From Bacteroidales bacterium (GTDB taxonomy: Bacteria; Bacteroidota; Bacteroidia; Bacteroidales; P3), in NCBI GenBank assembly GCA_017428115.1, contig JAFRRK010000097.1, positions 56,383 to 120,382 on the forward strand: DNA of 64,000 bases, read 5' to 3'. Each line of letters opens with the position of its first letter. Within the stretch, counting starts at the first letter, position 1. The translations under genes and the position numbers were made by a program. The notes beneath the pieces were generated by a model, which had not been told where the DNA came from, made no database searches, and saw only the letters and a program-made list of their open reading frames with translations. Positions 1 through 8,193 of this stretch are shown in pieces.

Positions 1-20
1 GGGTAATATATATCTTGTCT

Positions 21-452
21 TCATTTCTTGATTTTGTGATTGTCTGTTGTGGATGATTCTAAAGCGTTTAGTTGATAATTGAGCAGTGCCTCATATTGGG
101 CTACTGTGTTGAGGCGGTAGAAGGCCATGGTGCGTTTGTGGTGCGACACTATCACCTTACACACCGGTCGTTTCGCCCATTGGGTGCGACGGTCGGGGTG
201 GTCGGCTTCGCCCAGCCACGAGGTGCTCCCTTCGGTCGAAGCCACGTGGTACTCCTTCATCAGTTGTTGCCAGGCGGCATCGTTTTCGGCCACTACAAGT
301 ACCACGTCGACACGCACGCTGTCCGACAGCCGAAAACCGCTCACCTGTGCCACTGTAAGGTCTTGTCGCAAGGCGTAGCGCTCATAGAGCCGGCTTTGCG
401 CTCCAGCCATCAGTGGCAGTAACAGCAGTGCTAGGATTAGTATTCTTTTCAT
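21..452 (-). CDS. Small exported protein of unknown function
   Basis: A 143-residue product starting at the ATG at 452, chosen because it places a clear signal peptide (MKR, a leucine-rich core, then AGA-Q as a plausible cleavage site) at the N-terminus; the open frame extends 17 codons further upstream without coding features. The mature part is small and soluble-looking, with a region of alternating hydrophobic residues around VRVDVVLVV. It lies just downstream of an ECF sigma factor and a small membrane protein on the same strand, a setting in which Bacteroidota often encode DUF4252-like exported proteins. That family link is only a guess from context and shape. Probably part of the sigma factor operon. 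Confidence 0.7.
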   Translation of the reverse strand: MKRILILALLLLPLMAGAQSRLYERYALRQDLTVAQVSGFRLSDSVRVDVVLVVAENDAAWQQLMKEYHVASTEGSTSWLGEADHPDRRTQWAKRPVCKVIVSHHKRTMAFYRLNTVAQYEALLNYQLNALESSTTDNHKIKK

Positions 453-457
453 GTATC

Positions 458-739
458 TCATATCATATCGTTCATCAGCATATTGGCTGCCAGTTGCACC
501 CATTGCTCATCATCGCTGTTTGAGCGGTTGCAGCATACCGACATGTATTCTTTGTGGGTATTAGGCCGTAGGAGTGGCAGGGTGGTTGCCGCTACAGCCC
601 CTACAAACATGGCAGCGACAATGCTGTTGCGCAGACGTTTCTTCCTCCGCACCCATGCCGGGTATTCCTGTGCCATCCGTTGTGCTAGGGCTTCCACTTC
701 AGCCTCTTGCCATACTCGGTCAAATTCCTGTTCTGTCAT
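458..739 (-). CDS. Small single-span membrane protein, likely sigma factor partner
   Basis: A 93-residue protein with a charged N-terminal half (about residues 1-37), one hydrophobic segment (about residues 38-57, SIVAAMFVGAVAATTLPLL) and a short external tail. The start codon overlaps the stop of the upstream ECF sigma gene by 4 nt (ATGA type), so the two are translationally coupled. In Bacteroidota such small one-span proteins encoded directly after an ECF sigma gene are candidate anti-sigma or accessory factors. No anti-sigma zinc motif (HxxxCxxC) is visible, so the regulatory role is inference from position and topology only. Confidence 0.75.
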   Translation of the reverse strand: MTEQEFDRVWQEAEVEALAQRMAQEYPAWVRRKKRLRNSIVAAMFVGAVAATTLPLLRPNTHKEYMSVCCNRSNSDDEQWVQLAANMLMNDMI

Positions 740-1203
740 ATAGCCATTCTTTTTTTTAGTTTTTCTTTTATTCTAACAAGACGTACACTTACATTCTTTT
801 CGCTAAGGCCCAGTTGCAGGCCTATCTCTTCATAGCTATAGCCTTCCAGCTGCATACGCACGATGGTGCGGTCGGGCTCGCCTAGGAGTGCTATCTGTTC
901 GTGCAGTTCGTTGACGAGGGTTTTATCCTCGCCCACGGCGTCGTAGTCTTCGGGCAGTGGCTCGGTGGAGCGTATGCGGCGCAGGTTGTCGATGATAGCG
1001 TTGCGTGCTATCTTCCACACCAATGCCGCCTGCTGCACCGGGGGTAGCGTCAGCAATTTCTCGCTTGCCCGCCAGAGAGCTATCGATGCCTCTTGTAGCA
1101 AATCCTCCACCTCCACTCCCTGCCGCGCATACCGTTGGCAAAGGGTGAACAGCAGTCCGCGATAGCGGTGGAGCATTGCTTCAAAAGGACTCTCTGACCT
1201 CAT
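736..1203 (-). CDS. ECF-family RNA polymerase sigma factor
   Basis: A 155-residue sigma-70 family protein of extracytoplasmic function size, with region 2 near residues 9-80 (conserved DLLQEASIALWR segment, then the NAIIDNLRR element that contacts the -10) and region 4 near residues 105-152 (the helix-turn-helix with YSYEEIGLQLGLSEKNVSVRL). It would direct RNA polymerase to a small regulon. It is first in a leftward unit with a coupled membrane protein and an exported protein. No anti-sigma factor of a recognised class is encoded nearby. The identification is firm; the regulon is unknown. Confidence 0.95.
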   Translation of the reverse strand: MRSESPFEAMLHRYRGLLFTLCQRYARQGVEVEDLLQEASIALWRASEKLLTLPPVQQAALVWKIARNAIIDNLRRIRSTEPLPEDYDAVGEDKTLVNELHEQIALLGEPDRTIVRMQLEGYSYEEIGLQLGLSEKNVSVRLVRIKEKLKKRMAI

Positions 1204-1259
1204 TTATTTGTAATAACGTAACAAAAGGTGAAAAAACTACAAGCCGGGTAGCATTTTCC

Positions 1260-3548
1260 TTAAAAAGGCTGTCCCCCAACAGCCAATTGAGCTGCCAGTT
1301 CCTCGCGTGGCGCCAAGGTGTAAACCAGATAGGCCTGTAGGCTTGTCGGCAGGGTGTGGTAGTAGCGTAGCTGCTCGTCGAGCATCTGTTTCAGTTGGCA
1401 AAGCATCCGTTCGGCCTGCTCTTTCTGGTTGGCTCCTGCAAAGGCTTGGGCTATGCGGTAGATGAGGGTGGGATCTTGCAGTATGTGCGGTGGCAGCTCT
1501 CCGATAGTCTTGTTAAGCACACTGTCGGCACGTTCAGTCATGTCCTGGGCGTTCAGTCCCTCGGCAAGCAGTAGTATGTCGCGCCAATACTGCTCAATAA
1601 ACTTGCAGCAGGTCTCGTCAATATATACCCCCTCCAGCCTATGCCACCCCATCTGCTGCATGGCATGGCGGTAGAAGGGCTCCAACGCCACGCTGTCGCA
1701 CAGGTCAGTAGTCAGGCGGTAGGTGTTGCCCTCCAGCTGCATGCGGTGGGGAAACAGGTGGCGGTACTGATTATAGGCATAGTGGGTAAAATATACAGGA
1801 CGCCCCTGCTCCATACTCTCCGAGAGGAGGTCTACAAAGTTGTGTGTACCCATGAGGCCGATATTTTCCACTCTTATGTCGGGGCGCACCCCCTCCACCT
1901 GTTGCACATACCACAGGGGGAAGGTGTCGTTGTCGCCGTAAGTAAAGAGTACTGTGCCGCGCTCGTCGCTATCGCACGAGCCCAGCATGTTGGCTGCTAC
2001 ATCGCGAGCCACATAGCGGTGGCTGCGGTCGTGGTCGTCCCAATTTTGGCATGCCATCAGGAGGGGCACTGCGAAAACTAGAAGGTAAATACCTAAAACT
2101 AAAAGGTAGCCGACCGACGACTTTTTAGCCGTTGCTTGATACTTTTTAGCTTTATCGAGCAGCCATTTTGCTCCAAAGGCGATATACATGCCGAAGGCGT
2201 AGAAACTGAGTATATATGCATAGTCTCTTTCGCGCGGCTCGTAGCATGGATGATTTAGATAGAGGTTCAGCACCACGCCTCCCATCAGGAAGAGGATAGT
2301 GTCCACCCAAAAAGCTTTGCGGCGGCGGGCCAGTGCCACCACGCCTGCAATACCCAGCAGCAGGGGCAGCATATAGTACACATTATGTCCCCGTGAGGGG
2401 AGGCTGCAAGGCATCTTGGCCGAGGTGCCCACCAGCAGGCGGTCTATGGGCGGAATGCCGGTGACGAACTGCCCATTCTGTGGCGAGCCGAAACCCTGCC
2501 GGTCGTTGTAGCGTCCCGAAAAGTTCCACATCAGGTAGCGCAGATACATATAGGTCAGCTGATACGAAAAGTAGTAGCGCACATTTCCCACCAATGTCGT
2601 GTCGCCCCCGCACCAACTGGCGGCATACTCGGCATCGTGTTCCCTGTGTCGCCACATACGTGGATACAGCGGTGCCTTCTCATACTGGTCTCGCAGCAGG
2701 TAGTGCTTAAAATCTTCCGCCGTCGAAGGATGCCCCTCGTTGATGGGAGGATTGGCGGCAGCCCGGATAGGTATGAGAAGGTAGGGCGAAAGACCTATCA
2801 GGAAAAACACTACCAAGAATACACCCAACAAGAAAGAATGCTTGGCCCCCGCCCGTTTATGATCAAGTCTGCCCTCCTTTGCTTTAGAAATAATGAGCGG
2901 CAGCAAAGCCGGCAGGGTAAGCAGGGTAAGCAGGTGGGTGCATACCCCCAGCCCCATCAGCAGGGCCAGAAGCATCAGCCAACGCTGCGCTTCCACACGG
3001 CTCGCACACCGGTACCACCGCAGCATCGCCCACACACTGCTGGCGGCAATCAGCATGGCAAGGCTATACACCTCGCTCTCCACGGCCGAGAACCAAGCCG
3101 TATCGCAAAAAAGGTAGCACAAGCTGCCCGCCAGGGCGGCCATGCGGCTTCTCCATGCTGCCCGCCCGGGGCCTTCCTCTCCCACGTCCAACGTCATCAG
3201 CAGCCGTACAGACCAGTAGAGCATCATCACCGTTCCTCCCCCCGCCACAGCCGACAATGCGTTGCTCCACCACGCCACCGCCCCCGCATCGCCCCCCGCC
3301 ATGAGGGTGAACAGATGGGCAAGCAGCTGGTAGAAAGGTGCTCCGGGAGGGTGCCCCACCTGCAGGCGGTGCGACACGGCGACAAACTCGCCGCAGTCCC
3401 AAAAACTGGCCGTAGGCTCCAGTGTAAGCATATACACCGCTGTGGCGCCAATGCCCAAAAGCCATCCCACCAACCTGTCGGCACCCAATCCCCACTGTCG
3501 GCACTTGGCTACCAGTTGACCACCGACTTGTTGAAGATATCCTCGCAT
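1260..3548 (-). CDS. DUF2723 multi-pass membrane protein, probable GT-C glycosyltransferase
   Basis: A 762-residue protein with many transmembrane segments in the first 500 residues and a soluble C-terminal part with helical repeat character. The N-terminus carries the DUF2723 signature: a first membrane helix followed by FWDCGEF (about residues 49-55) and GHPPGAP (about 65-71), the acidic periplasmic loop characteristic of GT-C type protein O-mannosyltransferase-like enzymes. The length is somewhat shorter than the roughly 1000 residues common in Bacteroidota members. It likely transfers a lipid-linked sugar at the periplasmic side, perhaps in protein O-glycosylation; substrate is unknown. 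Its 5' end overlaps lptE by 40 nt, so the true start may lie slightly downstream. Confidence 0.9.
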   Translation of the reverse strand: MRGYLQQVGGQLVAKCRQWGLGADRLVGWLLGIGATAVYMLTLEPTASFWDCGEFVAVSHRLQVGHPPGAPFYQLLAHLFTLMAGGDAGAVAWWSNALSAVAGGGTVMMLYWSVRLLMTLDVGEEGPGRAAWRSRMAALAGSLCYLFCDTAWFSAVESEVYSLAMLIAASSVWAMLRWYRCASRVEAQRWLMLLALLMGLGVCTHLLTLLTLPALLPLIISKAKEGRLDHKRAGAKHSFLLGVFLVVFFLIGLSPYLLIPIRAAANPPINEGHPSTAEDFKHYLLRDQYEKAPLYPRMWRHREHDAEYAASWCGGDTTLVGNVRYYFSYQLTYMYLRYLMWNFSGRYNDRQGFGSPQNGQFVTGIPPIDRLLVGTSAKMPCSLPSRGHNVYYMLPLLLGIAGVVALARRRKAFWVDTILFLMGGVVLNLYLNHPCYEPRERDYAYILSFYAFGMYIAFGAKWLLDKAKKYQATAKKSSVGYLLVLGIYLLVFAVPLLMACQNWDDHDRSHRYVARDVAANMLGSCDSDERGTVLFTYGDNDTFPLWYVQQVEGVRPDIRVENIGLMGTHNFVDLLSESMEQGRPVYFTHYAYNQYRHLFPHRMQLEGNTYRLTTDLCDSVALEPFYRHAMQQMGWHRLEGVYIDETCCKFIEQYWRDILLLAEGLNAQDMTERADSVLNKTIGELPPHILQDPTLIYRIAQAFAGANQKEQAERMLCQLKQMLDEQLRYYHTLPTSLQAYLVYTLAPREELAAQLAVGGQPF

Positions 3549-4015
3549 AACTCAGTAACAATCTCGCTCACCAGCCCCTGTTCCACCGACGAGAAGTCGC
3601 GCTCGGCACTATAGTCCTTAAAACGCGAAAAACTCTGCTCAAAGTCTGTCTTGGGGTCGAAGCGGTTGGTGAAACGCACCTTGATGGTGATAGTGAAACG
3701 GTTGGTCGCCACATTGTCGTCGCTGCCTATCGACGAGGCGCGGGTGCTGTAGTCGGTTATCTCGCCCGCAATCTGCAAGTCGCCGTCGTCGCTGATAACA
3801 TTGAGGCTGGTCTGCGAAGAGAACATGCGCTGCAGCTCGTCATATAAGTTCTGCCCCAGCTGAGGGTTCACCGTAGAGGCATAGTTGGGAAACTGCTTGA
3901 TAGAGATAGTCTTTGCCTCGGGAGGGATAGAGGCTCCCGTGAACGAGTAGCCTCCCGAGCAGCCCGCCAGCAATAGCAGTGCGCCACAACAAAGTATATG
4001 CCTGAGAATTCTCAA
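3509..4015 (-). CDS. lptE: LPS-assembly lipoprotein LptE, Bacteroidota type
   Basis: A 168-residue lipoprotein with a lipobox LLAGC (acylated Cys at about residue 19) and a conserved YSFTGASIPPEAKTISI segment directly after it, the hallmark of Bacteroidota LptE proteins. LptE plugs the LptD barrel in the outer membrane and helps insert lipopolysaccharide. Sequence after the lipobox contains beta-rich stretches and a central ITDYS..A element also typical of the family. It overlaps the DUF2723 gene by 40 nt, which suggests co-transcription of two envelope glycoconjugate functions. A 56-codon ORF ends 12 nt upstream on the same strand. Confidence 0.9.
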   Translation of the reverse strand: MRILRHILCCGALLLLAGCSGGYSFTGASIPPEAKTISIKQFPNYASTVNPQLGQNLYDELQRMFSSQTSLNVISDDGDLQIAGEITDYSTRASSIGSDDNVATNRFTITIKVRFTNRFDPKTDFEQSFSRFKDYSAERDFSSVEQGLVSEIVTELCEDIFNKSVVNW

Positions 4016-4027
4016 AATCTTTCTATT

Positions 4028-4198
4028 TCACACATTCTGCGAGTCGTTGTCGATGTGCAGCTCGTCCTCCAGCAGCCACAGCATATACGACGATTGCTGT
4101 TCCATATAATTCAGAATATCTATGCGGTGGTGAAGATCGGTGATTTTAGAAATCTCCGCCACAATCTCGTCAATCTTTATTTTTATATTGTTATCCAT
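4028..4198 (-). CDS. Short conserved-looking ORF upstream of lptE
   Basis: A 56-codon frame on the minus strand, ATG at 4198 and TGA at 4028, ending 12 nt before the lptE start. It encodes an acidic, helical peptide (starts MDNNIKIKIDEIVAEI, ends DELHIDNDSQNV) without membrane segment or signal peptide. It fills the space between a good -7 element at 4247-4254 and lptE, so it would be the first gene of that transcript. No family recognised. Support comes from spacing, promoter placement and sensible composition. Confidence 0.6.
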   Translation of the reverse strand: MDNNIKIKIDEIVAEISKITDLHHRIDILNYMEQQSSYMLWLLEDELHIDNDSQNV

Positions 4199-4246
4199 AA
4201 TGTTATATATAATTCAAGGGCTGTGCTTACAGCACTTTTCCGCCTG

Positions 4247-4276
4247 CAAAGATACAACTTTTTTCGTAAATCGAAT
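4247..4276 (-). promoter_or_regulatory. Promoter of the lptE-DUF2723 transcript
   Basis: On the minus strand TATCTTTG (4254-4247) matches the Bacteroidota -7 consensus TAnnTTTG. A TTC rather than TTG lies about 19 nt further upstream. The predicted leader holds a small hairpin GTGCT-GTA-AGCAC close to its 5' end. Confidence 0.6.
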
Positions 4277-4339
4277 GTTTAAGTATCTCTTTATGCCCAA
4301 TACATGTTTTTTCGTAGCAATCGTCTCACCCTTTCCCCG

Positions 4340-4460
4340 TCGATAGTTCGCTGATAGTTCGTTATATATACTATATTTATTCTATATATATACTTCAGTT
4401 ATACTATCATTAGTAGTATAAATAAAGTATATATAAGGTATATATATAGTATAACTGTCG
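4340..4460. repeat. AT-rich palindromic intergenic tract
   Basis: About 120 bp made of TATATA-type runs with nested inverted repeats: AGTTATACTA at 4397-4406 pairs with TAGTATAACT at 4447-4456, and TTATACTA at 4399-4406 can alternatively pair with TAGTATAA at 4414-4421. No coding signal on either strand. It separates the leftward lptE unit from the rightward yigZ unit. Function unknown. Confidence 0.6.
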
Positions 4461-4656
4461 AATCCACGTCGAATGTGGATCGTTTTTACAGTTTTTTTTG
4501 AACGAGCCGTGTATCTTTCTTACTGCTATTATGCCGGCAGTCATGTCCAACTATTTCAATCCCTTTTTCGCCACTGTCTCCGCCAGCCTGCGGCGGCACA
4601 GGGCGACGCCCTGCTACAGGAATGTGTTATCTCTCGCCATTATGTGTGTGGAGATG

Positions 4657-4686
4657 TTGATATGTGCTTTTTTTTACTTATCTTTG
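4657..4686 (+). promoter_or_regulatory. Promoter of the yigZ-uvrD-dtd operon
   Basis: TTG at 4657-4659 and TATCTTTG at 4679-4686 give the exact Bacteroidota spacing seen at other promoters in this window (22 nt from first T to first T). Transcription would start near 4693, leaving a leader of roughly 60 nt before the yigZ ATG at 4756. Confidence 0.75.
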
Positions 4687-4755
4687 CATGCTGATTTGTG
4701 GCGAGGATGGTGTGTGCTATGGTTTGTGTATTAATTGTTTGTGGAATGGCTGGCT

Positions 4756-5358
4756 ATGTTTGACGATATTTATTATACTATCAAGGGGCCTGCAGAGGGG
4801 CTGTATAAGGAGAAGGGGAGCCGGTTTATGGCTTTCGCCTTCGCGGTGCGTAGTGTCGAGGAGGTGAAGGAGCATCTGGAGCGTCTGCGCAAGGACTACT
4901 ACGACGCGCGGCACCACTGCTATGCCTATATCTTGGGCCCACGGAAGGATGCCTACCGCATGAACGACGACGGCGAGCCGTCGGGCACAGGGGGCAGGCC
5001 TATCTACGGGCAGTTGCTGAGTGCCGACCTGACGGACACGCTGGTGGTGGTGGTGCGCTATTTTGGCGGAGTGCTGCTCGGAGCTTCGGGGTTGGCCAAT
5101 GCCTATAAGACCGCCGCCCGCGATGCGATAGCCCACGCCGAGATTGTGGAACGGACTATAGATGTGCGCTATAGGCTGCGGTTTGAGTATGCGGCTATGA
5201 ACGATGTGATGCGCATAGTGAAAGATTTTGGGTTGGTGCCGACCCATCAAGATTTTAATCTCGACTGCCAGCTGGAGGTGAGCGTGAGGCAGTCGATGAG
5301 CAACCGATTGTACGACGCAGTGGCACAACTGCGCACAGTGAGAATAGAATTGATATGA
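4756..5358 (+). CDS. yigZ: YigZ/IMPACT family protein
   Basis: A 200-residue protein starting at the ATG at 4756; an upstream in-frame TTG (4735) is less likely because the family starts close to the DIYYTIKGPAEGLYKEKGSRF motif. The UPF0029/IMPACT N-terminal domain contains the conserved GSRF, the HHCYAYI element, DDGEPSGTGGRPI and VVVRYFGGVLLGASGL. A DUF1949-like domain fills the last 70 residues. The family is linked in other organisms to translation regulation, but the bacterial biochemical role is not settled. It overlaps uvrD by 4 nt, so translation is coupled. Confidence 0.9.
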   Translation: MFDDIYYTIKGPAEGLYKEKGSRFMAFAFAVRSVEEVKEHLERLRKDYYDARHHCYAYILGPRKDAYRMNDDGEPSGTGGRPIYGQLLSADLTDTLVVVVRYFGGVLLGASGLANAYKTAARDAIAHAEIVERTIDVRYRLRFEYAAMNDVMRIVKDFGLVPTHQDFNLDCQLEVSVRQSMSNRLYDAVAQLRTVRIELI

Positions 5359-7709
5359 GCGAACTATTGGACCAACTGAACGAGCAGCAACGCGAGGCGG
5401 CTGCCTGCACCGAGGGACCGGTGATGATAATAGCCGGCGCGGGCAGCGGCAAGACCCGCACGCTGACCTACCGCATTGCGCACCTGATGGAGCTGGGGAC
5501 GGACCCCTACAGTATATTGGCGCTGACTTTCACCAACAAGGCGGCGGCAGAGATGAAGGAGCGCATCATGAAGCTGGTGGGCAGCGAGGCCCGCAATATT
5601 TGGATGGGCACCTTCCACTCGGTGTTTGCACGCATACTGCGGTCGGAGGCGCAGAAGCTGGGATATATCAACACATTCACCATCTACGACAACGACGACA
5701 GCAAGTCGGCAATCAAGCAGATTGTGAAGAGCCAGAACCTCGACCCAAAGACCTACAGCCCCGGCACCGTCCTCAGCCGCATATCGATGGCTAAGAGCAA
5801 CCTGCTGGGACCCGAGGACTATATGGACAACCCCGAGATACAGCAGACCGACAAGGATGCCCACCGCCCCATGATTGGCGAGATATATAAGCAGTATAAC
5901 CACCGCCTGCGCACCGCCATGGCGATGGATTTTGACGACCTGCTGTTTAACATGAATGTGCTGTTGAGGGACTTCCCCGATGTGCTGCTGAAGTATCAGA
6001 ACCGGTTTAAGTATATCATGGTGGACGAGTATCAGGATACGAACTATTCGCAATACCTGATTGTAAAGAAGCTGGCGGCACGCTATCAGAATATCTGCGT
6101 GGTGGGCGACGACGCGCAGAGCATCTACGCTTTCCGCGGAGCGAACATACAGAATATATTCAATTTCCGCCGCGACTACCCCAATCTTCACCTCTATAAG
6201 CTGGAGCAGAACTACCGCTCGACCAAGATGATTGTGGACGCTGCCAACTCGGTGATAGCTAAGAATGTGGAGCAGATAGAAAAGGAGGTGTGGACAGACA
6301 ATGCCGTGGGCAACCGCATACGCCTGCTGCGCGCCAGCGACGAGCGCGACGAGGGGCGCCAGGTGGCCGAGTCTATACAGCAGGCGCATGCCGCCGAGGA
6401 GCTGGACTATAGGTCGTTTGCCATATTGTACCGCACCAACGTGCAGTCGCGTGCCATTGAGGAGGCCCTGCGCCGCGCCGACATACCCTACCGCATGTAT
6501 CAGGGCATATCGTTCTACGGGCGCAAAGAGATTAAAGATGTGCTGGCATACCTGAGGCTGGTGGTGAACAACTACGACGACGAGTCGCTGATACGCATCA
6601 TCAACTACCCTGCCCGCGGCATTGGGCAGACCACGCTCGACCGTGTGCGTGTGGCAGCTGCCGACAACGATGTGGCCGTGTGGACGGTGCTGGAGAATAT
6701 AGCATCGTTTGGGCTGGGGCTTGGCAGCGCTACTGTGCAACGGATTACCGACTTTGTGATGATGGTGAAGCGCTTTTCCTCTCTGCTGCCCACCACCAGT
6801 GCCTACGACCTGGCAAAGCAGGTGGTGTACAGCTCCGGTATCATCACCTTGCTGCGCAACGACGACGACCCCGACAACCCCAACCGCATTGAGAATATCG
6901 AGGAGCTGTTGAACGGTATACAAGAGTTTTGCGAAAGGGACGACCAGTTTGTTGAATCCAACGAGGATGCCGCCACAGCGGATGATGGCACATTGCGCAC
7001 CTTAGACCGTTTTTTGCAGCAGGTGCTGTTGTTGACCTCTGAGGATAAAGACGACGACAAAGAGGCCGACAAGGTATCGATGATGACCATCCACGCTGCC
7101 AAGGGGTTGGAATTCCCCTACGTCTATGTGGTTGGCATGGAGGAGAACCTGTTCCCATCAATAATGTCTATCTCATCGCGTCAGGAATTAGAGGAGGAAC
7201 GACGGCTGTTCTACGTAGCTATAACCCGTGCCGAGCGACAGGTGATATTGTCGTATGCCCTGACCCGCTATCAGTATGGCAACTCGTCGTGCCAGGAGAT
7301 GAGCCGCTTTGTGGAGGAGATAGATTCCAAATATATCGAAATGCCCCGCAAGCAGAGCAGTTTTCCCCAAGTGGGAGAGCTGCCGCGGGCTTTTCAGGGC
7401 ATTAAGGGCATCAAATATTCTGATGAGGTGGAGAAAGGCTTTTCGCGCACCGCCAGCCAACCCGCACAGCGCAAATTGAAGCCAGTGTCAAAAGCCTCTA
7501 CCCCCCCAAAGGGACCCACTGCCCAGAACTCGATGGAGACTATCAACGCCATCCAGCCAGGCATGACGGTCAGCCACGACAAGTTTGGCACTGGCAAAGT
7601 GCTCAGCTGCGAGGGGAACGGCAGAGACCGCAAGGCTATCATATTCTTCGAAGGCATAGGACAGAAGACACTGCTGCTGTCGTTTGCCAGACTGACAATT
7701 ATCAATTGA
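5355..7709 (+). CDS. uvrD: UvrD/PcrA-type superfamily 1A DNA helicase
   Basis: A 784-residue ATP-dependent 3'-5' helicase. Motif Q/I is seen as LNEQQREA followed by Walker A AGAGSGKT (about residues 27-34), the TFTNKAAAEMKER motif Ia region, Walker B VDEYQDTN (about 223-230), motif III GDDAQSIYAFRGA, QNYRS motif IV, and near the C-terminus VSMMTIHAAKGLEF (motif V) and RRLFYVAITRA (motif VI). The C-terminal tail has the low-complexity linker and Tudor-like KFGTGKVLSCEG element typical of PcrA/UvrD. Acts in nucleotide excision and mismatch repair and in clearing proteins from DNA. Second gene of the operon with yigZ and dtd. Confidence 0.97.
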   Translation: MSELLDQLNEQQREAAACTEGPVMIIAGAGSGKTRTLTYRIAHLMELGTDPYSILALTFTNKAAAEMKERIMKLVGSEARNIWMGTFHSVFARILRSEAQKLGYINTFTIYDNDDSKSAIKQIVKSQNLDPKTYSPGTVLSRISMAKSNLLGPEDYMDNPEIQQTDKDAHRPMIGEIYKQYNHRLRTAMAMDFDDLLFNMNVLLRDFPDVLLKYQNRFKYIMVDEYQDTNYSQYLIVKKLAARYQNICVVGDDAQSIYAFRGANIQNIFNFRRDYPNLHLYKLEQNYRSTKMIVDAANSVIAKNVEQIEKEVWTDNAVGNRIRLLRASDERDEGRQVAESIQQAHAAEELDYRSFAILYRTNVQSRAIEEALRRADIPYRMYQGISFYGRKEIKDVLAYLRLVVNNYDDESLIRIINYPARGIGQTTLDRVRVAAADNDVAVWTVLENIASFGLGLGSATVQRITDFVMMVKRFSSLLPTTSAYDLAKQVVYSSGIITLLRNDDDPDNPNRIENIEELLNGIQEFCERDDQFVESNEDAATADDGTLRTLDRFLQQVLLLTSEDKDDDKEADKVSMMTIHAAKGLEFPYVYVVGMEENLFPSIMSISSRQELEEERRLFYVAITRAERQVILSYALTRYQYGNSSCQEMSRFVEEIDSKYIEMPRKQSSFPQVGELPRAFQGIKGIKYSDEVEKGFSRTASQPAQRKLKPVSKASTPPKGPTAQNSMETINAIQPGMTVSHDKFGTGKVLSCEGNGRDRKAIIFFEGIGQKTLLLSFARLTIIN

Positions 7710-7737
7710 GAACTGCTCTAATGGAGTATTTGTTACC

Positions 7738-8193
7738 ATGCGCATAGTCATACAACGTTGCAAAGAAGCCTCGGTGAGTATCGGAGGCGTAGTAAAGGGA
7801 GCTATAGGACCTGGGATGATGATATTGCTGGGCATAGAGGATGCCGACGGCGAGGAGGATATCGATTGGCTGTGCCGCAAAGTGGTGGCTTTGCGCATAT
7901 TCGACGATGCCGATGGGGTGATGAACCTTCCTATTACTGCCGTGGAGGGCAGCGGCATACTGCTGGTGAGCCAGTTTACGCTGATGGCTAGCACCAAGAA
8001 AGGTAACCGCCCCAGCTATATCCACGCCTCAAAGCCCGAAGTGGCGATACCTATTTACGAGAAGTTTGTGGCCCGGCTGGAACAAGAATTGGGCAAGCCT
8101 GTTGCCACAGGTCAGTTTGGGGCCAATATGCAGGTGTCGCTAGTCAATGATGGGCCGGTGACTATCATCATCGACTCAAAGAATAGGGTTTAG
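7738..8193 (+). CDS. dtd: D-aminoacyl-tRNA deacylase
   Basis: A 151-residue protein with the Dtd signatures: N-terminal MRIVIQRCKEASVSI, the catalytic-pocket segment LLVSQFTLMA (SQ-T motif, about residues 78-87), and the C-terminal GQFGANMQVSLVNDGPVTI with the Gly-cis-Pro-type region near KGNRPS. The enzyme hydrolyses D-amino acids and Gly from mischarged tRNAs using the tRNA 2'-OH. Length is standard. It is the third gene behind yigZ and uvrD, 28 nt downstream of uvrD. Its stop overlaps the converging DUF4838 gene by 4 nt. Confidence 0.96.
   Translation: MRIVIQRCKEASVSIGGVVKGAIGPGMMILLGIEDADGEEDIDWLCRKVVALRIFDDADGVMNLPITAVEGSGILLVSQFTLMASTKKGNRPSYIHASKPEVAIPIYEKFVARLEQELGKPVATGQFGANMQVSLVNDGPVTIIIDSKNRV

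Noticed and set aside
5364-6923. Long open frame (519 codons) antisense to uvrD
   Set aside because: It mirrors the codon bias of the uvrD gene, has His/Val-rich composition without domain features, and uvrD on the other strand is fully supported.
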